From Anaerosacchariphilus hominis (GTDB lineage: Bacteria > Bacillota > Clostridia > Lachnospirales > Lachnospiraceae): a stretch of 64,000 nt of DNA. A program made the position numbers and the translations under genes. Under the pieces are notes generated by a model. It made no database searches. It was not told where the DNA came from and saw only the letters and a list, made by a program, of their open reading frames with translations. The stretch is taken from the NCBI RefSeq assembly GCF_014290175.1, contig NZ_JACOOR010000010.1:14366-78365 (forward strand), read 5' to 3'. How positions within the stretch are numbered: position 1 is the first letter of the stretch; every line of letters starts with the position of its first letter. Positions 28,162-37,858 of this stretch are shown piece by piece.

Positions 28162-28674
28162 TCAAGACTGGCTTTTTGCTTTATCCAGCGCCTGCTGTTC
28201 CTCTTCGGAAAGAAGGATCTCGCTCTCTCCGTTCTTAATCTCCTTAATGTAGGAATATCCTCCCTCATTTCCGTAAACAGAGTTCAGTAGGAACCCATTA
28301 TTTCCCTGATCCAGCAATGCCAGTGCATAACTCAAATCTCCGCTCATTTCCCGGAATGCGTTATACTTTACCATTCCCATTTTCTGATAGGTAATCTTCT
28401 GGTTTTTACGAAGACCAATGATATCTTCCCGAAGCATCTGATTCATCTGGTCTACCTTCTCAGTTTTCTCAATGCAGGACAGAATGGTATCCTCCAGACT
28501 CTCCGCATCCTTTCCTCTCATGTAGCGATCCAGCTTTCGATGAAGCTTTTTCAGTTTACATAACGTCACAATCGCAAGAATGAAAAGAATCAGGATCAGC
28601 ACCAGCATTCCTGCCAGGATATAAACTGTATCAATTCCCGTTGCCTGATACACGTATTCCAAAATCGGACTCAT
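28162..28674 (-). CDS. DUF4446 family membrane protein
   Basis: 170 residues. One N-terminal membrane helix (about 17-40, VYILAGMLVLILILFILAIV) is followed by a helical, probably coiled-coil stretch (45-100) and a small C-terminal domain (KMGMVKYNAFREMSGDLSYALALLD). This is a family often found just downstream of parB. GAGGAA precedes its ATG and it follows parB by 26 bases, so it is in the parAB operon. A role in chromosome segregation or division is only suggested by this linkage. Confidence 0.85.
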   Translation of the reverse strand: MSPILEYVYQATGIDTVYILAGMLVLILILFILAIVTLCKLKKLHRKLDRYMRGKDAESLEDTILSCIEKTEKVDQMNQMLREDIIGLRKNQKITYQKMGMVKYNAFREMSGDLSYALALLDQGNNGFLLNSVYGNEGGYSYIKEIKNGESEILLSEEEQQALDKAKSQS

Positions 28675-28700
28675 TTTCTATTCCTCCTCTGTCTGTTCTT

Positions 28701-29603
28701 CTATTTTGTAATCATTTCAATGATTCGTTCCAAATCATCGCTGGAATAATACTCGATCTCGATTTTTCCTTTTCCTTTTGCTTTCTGCTTGATGGATACC
28801 TTGGTTCCCATGACCGCCTTCATTTTTTCTTCCAGGTCGGTGTAAATAAAGTCCTGAACGACGTTGTCCTGCTTTTTTGTCTTTTTACCTTCCTGGATCT
28901 GCTTTACCAGCTTCTCCACTTCCCGCACGCTCAGTTTTTCATCAAAAACTCTTGTGGCTGTGGCTGCCTGCAGATCCGGATCTTCGATTCCCAACAGAGC
29001 CCGGGCATGTCCGGTGGTAAGCATATCATCGATCACCATCTGCTGTACTCTCTCATCCAACTTCAACAGACGCATGGAGTTGGTAACCGCCGCACGGCTC
29101 TTGGATACCCGCTCCGCCACTTCATCCTGTTTCAGATTGAACTCATTCAACAGGCGCTTGTAAGCCATGGCTTCTTCTATGGGGTTCAGGTTCTCTCTTT
29201 GAATATTCTCGATCAGGGAGATCTCCATGATTTCCAGATCAGTATATTTTTTTATAATAACCGGGACTTCTTTCAGACCGGCTATCTTTGCGGCCCTCCA
29301 TCGACGTTCGCCGGCAATGATCTCATAAAAGCCATTTTTCTCCTGTACTACCAGCGGCTGTATGATACCGAACTGTTTGATAGAATCCGCCAACTCCATG
29401 AGGGAATCTTCATCGAACTGTTTTCTGGGCTGATCTTTGTTTGGTCCTACCTTGGAGATTTTTACTTTCATCTCCACCGGTTTCTCCACGACTTTCTCAA
29501 CTACTTTTTCTACAACTTTTGCTTTCTCCTGTGGCACCGCTTTTATGGTCTCCGGAATCAGACTGTCCAATCCTTTTCCAAGACCGCCTTTTCTTGCAGC
29601 CAT
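28701..29603 (-). CDS. parB: chromosome-partition protein ParB (Spo0J)
   Basis: 300 residues. A short N-terminal ParA-contact peptide (KGGLGKGLDSLIPE) precedes a charged linker and the CTPase/ParB core with GERRWRAAKIAGL. The HTH (QDEVAERVSKSRAAVTNSMRLLKL) and a C-terminal dimer domain follow. It loads at parS and slides as a CTP clamp (family knowledge). Two parS sites lie within 1 kb upstream of parA. The ATG at 29603 sits one base after the parA stop. Confidence 0.97.
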   Translation of the reverse strand: MAARKGGLGKGLDSLIPETIKAVPQEKAKVVEKVVEKVVEKPVEMKVKISKVGPNKDQPRKQFDEDSLMELADSIKQFGIIQPLVVQEKNGFYEIIAGERRWRAAKIAGLKEVPVIIKKYTDLEIMEISLIENIQRENLNPIEEAMAYKRLLNEFNLKQDEVAERVSKSRAAVTNSMRLLKLDERVQQMVIDDMLTTGHARALLGIEDPDLQAATATRVFDEKLSVREVEKLVKQIQEGKKTKKQDNVVQDFIYTDLEEKMKAVMGTKVSIKQKAKGKGKIEIEYYSSDDLERIIEMITK

Positions 29604-29604
29604 T

Positions 29605-30372
29605 TTATGAATCCTCCCTGTTTATTACTTCATCAGCCAGTGCCCGATAGCTCTCTGCCCCTGCGGATTTGGAATCATATATGGTGATCGGATATCCATG
29701 ACTGGGGGCTTCGGCCAGACGGACATTTCGCGGTATGATGGTGCTGTATACCCTCTGTTTTACATTGGCACGAACATTTTCTACTACCTGAAGGGAAAGG
29801 TTTGTACGGGCGTCGTACATAGTGAATACAATACCTTCGATATCCAGATAGGGGTTCAGGCGCTCCCGTACCAGGTTGATGGTATGTATCAGCTGGCTCA
29901 GGCCTTCCAACGCATAGTATTCGCACTGAATGGGAACCAGGACTGTGTCTGCTGTGGTCATGGCATTGATGGTCAGCAGATTCAGGGATGGGGGACAATC
30001 GATTAGGATGAAGTCGTATCTGTCCCGTATTTTTTCTACTGCTTTTTTGATGATGAATTCTTTTTCTGCGATGCCTATCAGTTCGATCTCTGCGGCCGCC
30101 AGATCTACGTTGGAGGCTATCAGGTGGAGGTTTTCAAATTCGGTGTATTCGATACAATCGTGGATATCGGTTTCGCCAAGAATTAGATCGTATACGGTGT
30201 TTTCTACCTGATTTTTTTCTACTCCTACGCCGCTGGTGGCGTTGCCCTGGGGATCGAGGTCTATGAGCAGAACTTTTTTACCTTTTTCGGCAAGGGCCGC
30301 TGATAGGTTAATAGCAGTGGTGGTTTTGCCTACTCCACCTTTTTGGTTTGCTACTGCTATGATTCTTCCCAT
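29605..30372 (-). CDS. parA: chromosome-partition ATPase ParA (Soj)
   Basis: 255 residues with the deviant Walker A KGGVGKTT near residue 10, the switch region DCPPSLNLLT and the C-terminal ITIYDSKSAGAESYRALADE. An ATP-dependent dimer binds DNA and is stimulated by ParB. First gene of parA-parB-DUF4446. A parS site sits 28 bases upstream of its start. Confidence 0.97.
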   Translation of the reverse strand: MGRIIAVANQKGGVGKTTTAINLSAALAEKGKKVLLIDLDPQGNATSGVGVEKNQVENTVYDLILGETDIHDCIEYTEFENLHLIASNVDLAAAEIELIGIAEKEFIIKKAVEKIRDRYDFILIDCPPSLNLLTINAMTTADTVLVPIQCEYYALEGLSQLIHTINLVRERLNPYLDIEGIVFTMYDARTNLSLQVVENVRANVKQRVYSTIIPRNVRLAEAPSHGYPITIYDSKSAGAESYRALADEVINREDS

Positions 30373-30399
30373 GGTTGGTGTCTCCTTTTTTATATGGGA

Positions 30400-30415
30400 T
30401 GTTTCACGTGAAACA
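30400..30415. promoter_or_regulatory. parS site 1
   Basis: TGTTTCACGTGAAACA, the perfect 16-base palindrome bound by ParB, lies directly upstream of parA. Confidence 0.97.
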
Positions 30416-30566
30416 TTTTGATCGTGTTGATATTTATTATAGCATAGGATTTATTTGATTGCTATATGAAGTGGCGGGATTTTTATTAATATATCGTTAA
30501 TTTTGATGGGAGCGATTGGATGGCAAAATAAGCACATATAATCTTTTACTATACTACCTGCCTCAA

Positions 30567-30604
30567 AAGAAGCTGGGGTGTACTTCTACATCCCAGCTTC
30601 TTTT
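30567..30604 (-). terminator. terminator between rsmG and parA
   Basis: AAGAAGCTGGG (30567-30577) pairs with CCCAGCTTCTT (30592-30602); T runs flank it on both strands. It ends the rsmG transcript. In the 30373-30678 gap I see only this hairpin, two parS sites and an A+T-rich stretch. Confidence 0.8.
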
Positions 30605-30606
30605 AA

Positions 30607-30622
30607 TGTTTCACGTGAAACA
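30607..30622. promoter_or_regulatory. parS site 2
   Basis: A second perfect TGTTTCACGTGAAACA, 207 bases from the first, between parA and rsmG. Confidence 0.97.
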
Positions 30623-30678
30623 TCTCACTTCCATTCATTACACTATCCCATTTCGTCCATCTTATATTTTCCCTGGTA

Positions 30679-31398
30679 CTAATGCAAGGGCTCCTTCGTA
30701 GGCATCCCCGCCTTCCGCGGATACCGCTTCGCCGTACTCTTTACCTTCTCAATCTCCAAAAGACACCGATACATATCCGTTCCCGGCAGCACAAATTCCT
30801 TCATTTCCCGAACAGTACCACCCAGGATCTCCACCGCTCTTCCGGCTGCTTCGATCTCCTCCTGAATCTTTCCGGATTTATAAGGTACAAAAGCACCACC
30901 CACCTTCACAAAAGGCAGACAATACTCTGAAAGGGATGCCAGATTCGCCACCGCCCGGGAAACACAACAATCAAACTGTTCCCTATACTCCGCCTTCTTT
31001 GCAAACTCCTCCGCCCGGCCATGAACTGCTTCTACATGCTCCAGTCCCAGAGCGTTCACCACTTCCTGTAGAAACTTCACTCGCTTATTCAGAGAATCCA
31101 AAAGCGTCACTTTCAGTTGCGGGAATACAATCTTCAACGGAACTCCCGGGAATCCCGCTCCGGTTCCCACATCGATCCACCGCTCTCCCTCTATGGGAAT
31201 ACGCAGATCCTTAATCATCACACTGTCAATAAAATGCTTCTGTACGACCTCCTCAAACTCTGTGATGGCCGTCAGATTCATCACTTCATTCTTTGCGATG
31301 AGCATTTCATAATACTGTTCAAACTGAGCTGTCTGCTTATCACTGAGTTCTATCTGAATCTTAGAAAACTCTGTTTTAATATACCCTCTTCTATCCAT
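30679..31398 (-). CDS. rsmG: 16S rRNA (guanine-N7) methyltransferase RsmG
   Basis: 239 residues from the ATG at 31398 (AAAGGA upstream; an extra TTG start lies six bases earlier). The SAM-binding motif WIDVGTGAGFPGVPLKI and the conserved N-terminal NEVMNLTAI are present, as is FDCCVSRAVANL. It methylates G527 (E. coli numbering) of 16S rRNA. It lies in the usual mnmE-mnmG-rsmG order near the origin. Confidence 0.96.
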   Translation of the reverse strand: MDRRGYIKTEFSKIQIELSDKQTAQFEQYYEMLIAKNEVMNLTAITEFEEVVQKHFIDSVMIKDLRIPIEGERWIDVGTGAGFPGVPLKIVFPQLKVTLLDSLNKRVKFLQEVVNALGLEHVEAVHGRAEEFAKKAEYREQFDCCVSRAVANLASLSEYCLPFVKVGGAFVPYKSGKIQEEIEAAGRAVEILGGTVREMKEFVLPGTDMYRCLLEIEKVKSTAKRYPRKAGMPTKEPLH

Positions 31399-31495
31399 TC
31401 TCAAATCCTTTTACCACTTCTATCAAATCAACAATACTTTTATCCCAATTTCTGTTCCAACTTCTATCCCACATTCTGATCTCGCCGTGAGCTCA

Positions 31496-33379
31496 TCAGG
31501 AACTTCTCTTTTGCTCCAACCATACCAGCAGCACGGAAATATCCGCCGGAGACACGCCTGAGATTCTGGACGCCTGTCCGATAGATATCGGATGAACTGC
31601 CTTTAACTTCTGTCTTGCTTCCGTCCGGAGGCTGGGCACCTCATCATAGTCAAGCCCCTCCGGAAGCTTCTTATTCTCCAGCTTTTTAAACTGCTCCACC
31701 TGCTTTTTCTGCCGCTGAATATAACCGTCATACTTCAGGCGGATATTCACCTGCTCCGCCACGCCCCGCAACAGCTCCGGACGTTTCGGATCCAAAGACG
31801 CCACGATCTCGTAGCTCAGCTCCGGACGCTTGATCAGCTCCGCCAGAGAGATTCCCGAATTCAAAGGAGTACTCTCGTATTCACTCAAAAGCTCCTGCAC
31901 CTCGTCAGAAGTTCCCAGAAAAACCTTTTCTACTCTCTGAATTTCTTTCTCGATCTGTCGCTCCTTCTCCAGCAGACCCTGATATCTTTCTTCGGAGATC
32001 AGTCCTATCTCATAACCGATCTTCGTCAGACGCAGATCCGCATTATCCTGCCGTAAAAGCAGACGATATTCGGCACGGGACGTCATCATTCGATAGGGCT
32101 CACGGTTCTCCTTAGTCACCAGATCATCGATCAGAACTCCGATATAGGCCTGGGAACGATCCAGCACCAGCGGCTCCTTCTTCAGCACACTGCGCCCCGC
32201 GTTGATTCCTGCGATAAGTCCCTGGGCCGCCGCCTCCTCATAACCGGAGCTGCCATTGAACTGTCCTCCACTGAACAAACCATGAATTTTTCGAAACTCC
32301 AAACTGGGATACAGCTGCCGGGCATCGATACAGTCATACTCGATAGCGTAAGCATTTCTTACAATCTTCACATGTTCCAGTCCTGCCACCGAAGAGTACA
32401 TGGCATGCTGCACGTCTTCCGGCAGAGAGCTGGACATGCCGCCCACATACATTTCGTTCGTATACAGTCCCTCCGGCTCAATAAACACCTGATGTCGGTT
32501 CTTATCCGCAAATCGAACCACCTTATCCTCAATAGATGGGCAATAACGGGGCCCCGTTCCCTCGATCATACCGGAATACAGGGGCGAACGATCCAGATTA
32601 TCCCGGATAATCTTATGGGTTTCCTCATTGGTATAGGTCAGCCAGCAGGAAATCTGTGGCTTCTGAATCTCCTCCGGATCTGTAGTAAAGGAAAAGGGCA
32701 CAATCCGTTCATCTCCAAATTGTTCCTGCATCTTACTGAAATCTACAGATCGTTTATCAATCCGGGCCGGAGTTCCTGTCTTAAAACGGTACATCTGAAT
32801 TCCCAGACTTTTCAGGGAGTCCGTCAGATGGGTCGCTGCCTGCAGCCCGTTGGGGCCTGTGTAATTGCTGATATCCCCGTAGATACATCTGGCCCGGAGA
32901 TAAGTACCGGTACAAAGCACCACTGCTTCAGATTCATAGACAGCTCCTGAAGTGGTCTTTACACCCTTTACCACTCCATCCTCTGCCAGAATCTCCGCCA
33001 CCTCAGCCTGCACGATGGACAGATGATCCGTATTCTCCAGTACCCGCCGCATACTGCGGCTGTATTCTGCCTTGTCCGCCTGAGCCCGCAAAGAATGTAC
33101 CGCCGGTCCCTTGGACACATTCAGCATTTTCGACTGAATAAAGGTTCGATCAATATTTTTTCCCATCTCACCGCCCAGGGCATCCACTTCCCGGACCAGA
33201 TGGCCCTTGGAACTACCTCCGATATTCGGATTACAGGGCATCAGCGCAATACTGTCCACGCTCACCGTAAAGATAATGGTTTCCAGTCCCATCCTTGCAC
33301 AGGCAAGGGCGGCTTCACAGCCGGCGTGTCCGGCACCCACCACAACTACCTGACACTTCTCATGATACACGTTCTTCAT
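31496..33379 (-). CDS. mnmG: tRNA uridine-5-carboxymethylaminomethyl modification enzyme MnmG (GidA)
   Basis: 627 residues from the ATG at 33379 with AGGTGA five bases upstream. The N-terminal FAD site [21 protein letters not shown] and the downstream [23 protein letters not shown] are diagnostic. With MnmE it modifies U34 of several tRNAs. It starts 14 bases after mnmE ends, so they are co-transcribed. Confidence 0.97.
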   Translation of the reverse strand: MKNVYHEKCQVVVVGAGHAGCEAALACARMGLETIIFTVSVDSIALMPCNPNIGGSSKGHLVREVDALGGEMGKNIDRTFIQSKMLNVSKGPAVHSLRAQADKAEYSRSMRRVLENTDHLSIVQAEVAEILAEDGVVKGVKTTSGAVYESEAVVLCTGTYLRARCIYGDISNYTGPNGLQAATHLTDSLKSLGIQMYRFKTGTPARIDKRSVDFSKMQEQFGDERIVPFSFTTDPEEIQKPQISCWLTYTNEETHKIIRDNLDRSPLYSGMIEGTGPRYCPSIEDKVVRFADKNRHQVFIEPEGLYTNEMYVGGMSSSLPEDVQHAMYSSVAGLEHVKIVRNAYAIEYDCIDARQLYPSLEFRKIHGLFSGGQFNGSSGYEEAAAQGLIAGINAGRSVLKKEPLVLDRSQAYIGVLIDDLVTKENREPYRMMTSRAEYRLLLRQDNADLRLTKIGYEIGLISEERYQGLLEKERQIEKEIQRVEKVFLGTSDEVQELLSEYESTPLNSGISLAELIKRPELSYEIVASLDPKRPELLRGVAEQVNIRLKYDGYIQRQKKQVEQFKKLENKKLPEGLDYDEVPSLRTEARQKLKAVHPISIGQASRISGVSPADISVLLVWLEQKRSS

Positions 33380-33395
33380 ATACGTCACCTATTAC

Positions 33396-34775
33396 TTATT
33401 TTCCCATACAGAATTTTCCAAATATTTCTTTTGCCAAATCGTCACCTATCTCTTCTCCTATGATAAAGCCCAGAGACAGATAGGCATCTTTCAAATCAAT
33501 GGTAAAGAAATCCTCCGGCATTCCGCTCTCGATGCTTTCCATCACCATCTTAAGGCTTCCGGCCGCATCTGCCAGAGCCTGCTTCTGTCGAAGGTTTGTA
33601 ATCAGTACTTCATCATTAAAATCCACTTCCCCATGGAAAAAGAGACTCCGGATTTTCTCTTCCAGTTCCCGGATTCCCTCTCCTTCCTTTGCGGAAATTA
33701 CCAGCACCGGATGCATGGTTTTCTCTTCCATGGACTCCGGGGTAATCACCGGTTCCAGATCGGATTTATTCAAAAGCACCAACGCTTTCTTTCCCTCCAG
33801 AAGCTTCAGAATCTCCTCGTCGCTGTCATCCAGCGGCCGGGAGCTGTCTGCTACATAGAGGATCAAATCTGCGTCCTCTGCCTGCTTTCTGGCCCGATCC
33901 ACTCCAATCTGCTCCACCACATCCTCGGTGGAACGGATCCCTGCCGTGTCCAGAAGCTGCAGAGAAATCTCTCCCAGCTGAAGCTGCTCCTCCAGCACAT
34001 CCCGGGTGGTTCCGGCGATTTCTGTGACAATAGCCCGCTCTTCACCCAGAAGCACGTTCAAAAGAGAGGATTTACCTGCGTTGGGCTTACCCAGAATCAC
34101 AGTCTTAATACCTTCCTTCAGCATCCTTCCACTGTCCGCACTCTTCAGAAGCTCTTCCACTTCTTTCTGGATATCCTTCACCTTTTTCAGAAGCTCTTCC
34201 CTGTAACCATCCAGGCTGATATGCTCCGGATCGTCCAGAGCCGCTTCCACAAAGGCCATCTCATACAGAATTTTTTCGCGCAATCTTCCAATCTTCTCGC
34301 GCACTGTACCCTTCAGCTGTGCCAGGGAAGACCTGAGAGCCATCTCATTTTTCGACTGAATCAGATCCATGACCGCCTCTGCCTGGGACAGATCTATCCG
34401 TCCGTTCAGAAAAGCCCGTTTGGTAAACTCCCCCGGTTCTGCGGCTCTGGCGCCATTCTTAAGAACCGTTTCCAGAATCTTCTGCATCACCAAACGGCCT
34501 CCATGACAGTCGATCTCCGCCGTATCCTCCGCCGTATAGCTGTGGGGACCCCTCATGAACATCACCAGTACCTCATCCAGCACCTGGTCTCCATCCACAG
34601 CCATACCATAATGAACCGTGTATCCGGACTGTTCCCTCATGACTTTCTTCTCATTTTTCGGCCGAAATACTTTTTCCAGTACTGCAAAGGCCTCCGGGCC
34701 GCTGATTCGGATAATTCCGATTCCGGCGCTCCCCATGGCCGTTGCAGCTGCCGCAATGGTATCTGTATGAATCAT
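33396..34775 (-). CDS. mnmE: tRNA modification GTPase MnmE
   Basis: 459 residues. An N-terminal folate-binding domain (TIAAAATAMGSAGIGIIRISG), a helical domain and an inserted G domain with G1 GKPNAGKSS, G2 region GTTRD, G3 DTAG and G4 NKSD can all be seen. The C-terminal tetrad is CMGK, where CIGK is usual; the catalytic Cys is kept. Partner of MnmG in tRNA wobble-uridine modification. Confidence 0.97.
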   Translation of the reverse strand: MIHTDTIAAAATAMGSAGIGIIRISGPEAFAVLEKVFRPKNEKKVMREQSGYTVHYGMAVDGDQVLDEVLVMFMRGPHSYTAEDTAEIDCHGGRLVMQKILETVLKNGARAAEPGEFTKRAFLNGRIDLSQAEAVMDLIQSKNEMALRSSLAQLKGTVREKIGRLREKILYEMAFVEAALDDPEHISLDGYREELLKKVKDIQKEVEELLKSADSGRMLKEGIKTVILGKPNAGKSSLLNVLLGEERAIVTEIAGTTRDVLEEQLQLGEISLQLLDTAGIRSTEDVVEQIGVDRARKQAEDADLILYVADSSRPLDDSDEEILKLLEGKKALVLLNKSDLEPVITPESMEEKTMHPVLVISAKEGEGIRELEEKIRSLFFHGEVDFNDEVLITNLRQKQALADAAGSLKMVMESIESGMPEDFFTIDLKDAYLSLGFIIGEEIGDDLAKEIFGKFCMGK

Positions 34776-34810
34776 CTTTTCTGATCTCCGTTTATTTACT
34801 TCCGTTTAGA

Positions 34811-34840
34811 GAAAAAGGAACGCCTTAGCGTTCCTTTTTC
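34811..34840 (-). terminator. hairpin spanning the khpB stop codon
   Basis: GAAAAAGGAACGC and GCGTTCCTTTTTC form a perfect 13-bp stem with a 4-base loop holding the khpB stop codon. The T-rich arm on the minus strand makes it a likely terminator inside the khpB-mnmE gap. Confidence 0.75.
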
Positions 34841-35820
34841 TTATTATTATAATTACGGTTATAACGTCCTCTGTTATTACGGTTACCATAGTTGTCCAGC
34901 TTTACGCCTTCCTTTAAGGTAACCACCACCCGGCGGTAAGGCTCCTCTCCCTCGCTGTGGGTGCACACAAACTTGTCATTCTGCAGGGCGGAATGAATCA
35001 CTCTTCTCTCATAAGGATTCATGGGCTCCAGAGATACCGGCTTTCTGGTTCTCTTTACCTTCTGCGCAATATTCTTCGCCAGATTCTCCAGCGTCGCCTT
35101 TCTACGCTCACGGTAATTCTCAGTATCCACCTTTACACGGATATAATCTTCGGTGCTTTTATTCACCACCAGGCTGGAAAGATACTGGAGAGAATCCAGA
35201 GTCTGACCTCTCTTGCCGATCAGAACGCCCATATCACCGCCATCCAGCGTGATATTCATCTCTCTATCCTGGGGATTCTGCGTGATCTTAATCTCCACCT
35301 TCATCTCCATGGCTTCAAATACATCCTGAAGGAACTTCTCCACCTGTGTGGTATCCACCGGTTCTGCCGGGGCTGCAGGCTTCTCTGCCTTCGGCTCTGC
35401 TTCCTTTACGGGAGCCGGCTTCTTTTCCTCTTTCCGTACCGGCTTTTCCGGCTTCGGCTGTCTGGGTGCTTCACTCTTCGGCGCCGCAGGCTTCTCAGCC
35501 TTTGCCACATTCTTCGGAGCTGCTTCTTTTTCCCTTTTCGGCTGCTCCTTCTTCTCCGGTTCAGAAGTCTTCTGAGACTTCTCATTGACACGCTCCAGGA
35601 GCTTCTCCATCTCCCTGTCGGCCTTCAGCTTCGCCTCTACCTCTTCCTCAGACTTCTGATGAGCCCGGATCACAGCTTTTCTGCCTCCGATTCCAAGAAA
35701 ACCAGAGCTGGGCTGCATAATCACTTCATAAGCTACCTTATCTCTTGTGGTTCCAAGCTGAATGGCTGCTTCGAGAACCGCATCTTCTATTGTTTTTGCA
35801 GAAACCTCAATACTTTCCAT
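34825..35820 (-). CDS. khpB: RNA-binding protein KhpB (Jag)
   Basis: 331 residues. Jag N-terminal domain (1-55, ESIEVSAKTIEDAVLEAAIQLG). A long Lys/Glu/Pro/Ala-rich linker (about 65-155) follows, then a KH domain with GVLIGKRGQTLDSLQYL (about 200-220), and an R3H domain with YERRVIHSALQ (about 270-280). An Asn/Arg/Tyr/Lys-rich tail ends the protein. KhpB binds RNA with KhpA and affects cell elongation in other Firmicutes. It lies directly downstream of yidC as usual. Confidence 0.93.
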   Translation of the reverse strand: MESIEVSAKTIEDAVLEAAIQLGTTRDKVAYEVIMQPSSGFLGIGGRKAVIRAHQKSEEEVEAKLKADREMEKLLERVNEKSQKTSEPEKKEQPKREKEAAPKNVAKAEKPAAPKSEAPRQPKPEKPVRKEEKKPAPVKEAEPKAEKPAAPAEPVDTTQVEKFLQDVFEAMEMKVEIKITQNPQDREMNITLDGGDMGVLIGKRGQTLDSLQYLSSLVVNKSTEDYIRVKVDTENYRERRKATLENLAKNIAQKVKRTRKPVSLEPMNPYERRVIHSALQNDKFVCTHSEGEEPYRRVVVTLKEGVKLDNYGNRNNRGRYNRNYNNKKKER

Positions 35821-35836
35821 ATGGACCCCCCGTTAC

Positions 35837-37099
35837 TTATTTCTTTGTCTTTTCATTATACTGCTCTACCATTCTGGCCTTAGCAGCAAGACTTCCCGGC
35901 TTCGCCTCGGTATTCTTATAGAACTCTGTAGAATCCTTGATCTGCTTTGCACGCTCTTCCGGAGTCATTTCGTGCTTTTTGGTATTTACGGTCTTCGCGC
36001 TGGTTCTTGCCACATTGTTCAATTTTTCCGGCGGAAGTCCGTCCTTTTCCCGTTTCCGGTTATATTTTTCAATATTCTTCTTAATCTCTTCGTCAATATC
36101 CATCTTGGACAGATATTTGTTAATTACCAACTGTTGAACCGTACGAACCACGCCGCTCATAACCCAGTACAAGCCCACACCTACGGGAAGGACCGCACAG
36201 AAGTATACGGACATCAGCGGCATGAAGTTGTTCATAGCCTTCATGGACTGCATCATCTCGTTATTGGAGTCGTCGCCATTTGCGTTGGCTGCTGCCTGGG
36301 GCATCAGACGAACGCTTATCCACTGGGTCAGACCTGCCAGTACCGGAATCGCGATAGCCGCGATCAGAAACAGATAGTTATGCTCGCCCAGATACTGCTT
36401 TGCGCTGTACCAGGGGGAATTGGCGATATTCAGTCCTAAAAAGTTATTAAAACCGTCCAGGGTATTCCGCGCGCTATCAATGACAGAGCTCAGATCCGGG
36501 AATGCGGCTGCTACACTGTCCCACTCTGCGGTAGATGCCTTATTCAGTACGTCGATGATGGTATTCTCGGTAAATCCCTGTTTTTTGAACTGGGTCGCAC
36601 TCTTCAGGCCCATGATAATGTCCTGGGCACCCTTGCTGTTCATCAGCTCCGTAACCAGCGGATAGTAAGCCATCTTTACCTTATCCACATAAGCCGGAAT
36701 TGCGTATACCACCCGGTATACGGCCAACAATACCGGCAGCTGAATCAGCATCGGCAGGCAGCTTCCTGTCTGAGATGTACCATATTTTGCGTATACAGCC
36801 TTCATCTCATCCTGCATCTTCATCATGGATACCTGATCCTGTTTGCCCTTATACTTCTTCTGAATAGCCTGAATCTCCGGATTCATCCGAACAGACATCC
36901 TGGAAAACTTCTGCTGCTTATAGGTAAGCGGAATCATCAGAGTGTACACAACGATAGTAAATAAAATAATAGCCAGTCCCACGTTGGGCTGTCCCATGGA
37001 ATACAGCAGATCAAAGATTTTCTCAATCAGCCAGCCAAGAATCGCCGCGAACTGACTTAAAATCGGTGTCGTATTCCGGGTTAATAACAAACCTGTCAA
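35837..37099 (-). CDS. yidC: membrane protein insertase YidC/SpoIIIJ
   Basis: 420 residues. Five or six membrane segments; the conserved cytoplasmic hairpin IQKKYKGKQDQVSMMKMQDEMKAVYAKYG and the helix LPMLIQLPVLLAVYRVVY mark the family. The loop between the second and third core helices is enlarged by about 80 residues (KVKMAYYPLVTEL...ANSPWYS). TTG start at 37099 with AGGAGG ten bases upstream. The cytoplasmic C-terminus is long and basic. Confidence 0.95.
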   Translation of the reverse strand: MTGLLLTRNTTPILSQFAAILGWLIEKIFDLLYSMGQPNVGLAIILFTIVVYTLMIPLTYKQQKFSRMSVRMNPEIQAIQKKYKGKQDQVSMMKMQDEMKAVYAKYGTSQTGSCLPMLIQLPVLLAVYRVVYAIPAYVDKVKMAYYPLVTELMNSKGAQDIIMGLKSATQFKKQGFTENTIIDVLNKASTAEWDSVAAAFPDLSSVIDSARNTLDGFNNFLGLNIANSPWYSAKQYLGEHNYLFLIAAIAIPVLAGLTQWISVRLMPQAAANANGDDSNNEMMQSMKAMNNFMPLMSVYFCAVLPVGVGLYWVMSGVVRTVQQLVINKYLSKMDIDEEIKKNIEKYNRKREKDGLPPEKLNNVARTSAKTVNTKKHEMTPEERAKQIKDSTEFYKNTEAKPGSLAAKARMVEQYNEKTKK

Positions 37100-37117
37100 T
37101 GAATTAATCCTCCTTTA

Positions 37118-37327
37118 TTAGGGTACAGGATCATATCCACCACTGGAAAACGGGTTGCATCTTAAAATTCTCCAGGCGGCAAGAATGCTTCCTTTGACTG
37201 CTCCATGCTTCTGAATGGCCTCCAGGCCATACTGGGAACAGCTGGGATAATAAGGACACTTTGTTCGTTTCATCGGCGATAGATATTTCTGATAAAATTG
37301 AATCAGTCTGATCAATAATATTTTCAT
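37118..37327 (-). CDS. yidD: membrane protein insertion efficiency factor YidD
   Basis: 69 residues with the family signature [31 protein letters not shown] and [14 protein letters not shown]. An amphipathic, membrane-associated helper of YidC. It overlaps rnpA by four bases. Confidence 0.96.
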   Translation of the reverse strand: MKILLIRLIQFYQKYLSPMKRTKCPYYPSCSQYGLEAIQKHGAVKGSILAAWRILRCNPFSSGGYDPVP

Positions 37328-37671
37328 TCTTCTTTTAAAACTCCCTGAAGCTTTCCCAAGTGAAGCAACGCGCTTTCGATCTCGCTCATACTCCGATCCT
37401 TCGCGCTGATCCTTGCGATGACTACCATGTCCAAACCACTATTGAACATGTCTTCATGTAGTCTGTAACTTTCCCGAATCAATCTGGTGATTCTGTGCCG
37501 CACAATGCTGTTTCCAACCTTCTTGCTGACAGAAACACCGAGACGATTCTTTTCCAGACCGTTCTCCTTCACATAAAGTACCAGATAACGGTTGGCACGG
37601 GACTTTCCTTCCTTATATAAAAGCTGAAAATCCCGGTTTTTTTTCAAAGATTCTGAATGCGGATACTTCAT
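37324..37671 (-). CDS. rnpA: ribonuclease P protein component
   Basis: 115 residues from ATG at 37671 (GGAGAG just upstream; a TTG start 15 bases earlier is possible). RNP motif [29 protein letters not shown] is diagnostic. It binds the RNase P RNA for tRNA 5' processing. Confidence 0.95.
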   Translation of the reverse strand: MKYPHSESLKKNRDFQLLYKEGKSRANRYLVLYVKENGLEKNRLGVSVSKKVGNSIVRHRITRLIRESYRLHEDMFNSGLDMVVIARISAKDRSMSEIESALLHLGKLQGVLKEE

Positions 37672-37699
37672 ACGCTCTCCAAACAAAAAACGTAAAGAG

Positions 37700-37724
37700 A
37701 AAAAAAGGCCACATATATGCGGCC
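37700..37724 (-). terminator. attenuator hairpin at the rpmH stop codon
   Basis: On the minus strand GGCCGCA-TATA-TGTGGCC is followed by seven T. The stem starts at the last base of the rpmH stop region, between rpmH and rnpA, so it may lower rnpA expression relative to rpmH. Confidence 0.6.
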
Positions 37725-37858
37725 TATGCGGATAATTTCTTTCTTCCCTTTAATCTTCTGGCAGCTAATACCTTTCTTCCGCCAGGAGTGCTCATTCTAG
37801 CTCTAAATCCGTGAACCTTTGCTCTGGATCTTTTCTTCGGTTGAAATGTCATCTTCAT
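37724..37858 (-). CDS. rpmH: 50S ribosomal protein L34
   Basis: 44 residues, [22 protein letters not shown] then [22 protein letters not shown], nearly the consensus L34. It is the first minus-strand gene left of oriC. AGGAGGTG lies upstream of the ATG. Confidence 0.98.
   Translation of the reverse strand: MKMTFQPKKRSRAKVHGFRARMSTPGGRKVLAARRLKGRKKLSA

Noticed and set aside
33633..34784. 383-codon plus-strand open frame opposite mnmE
   Set aside because: Antisense shadow with unnatural composition (rich in His, Gln, Leu).
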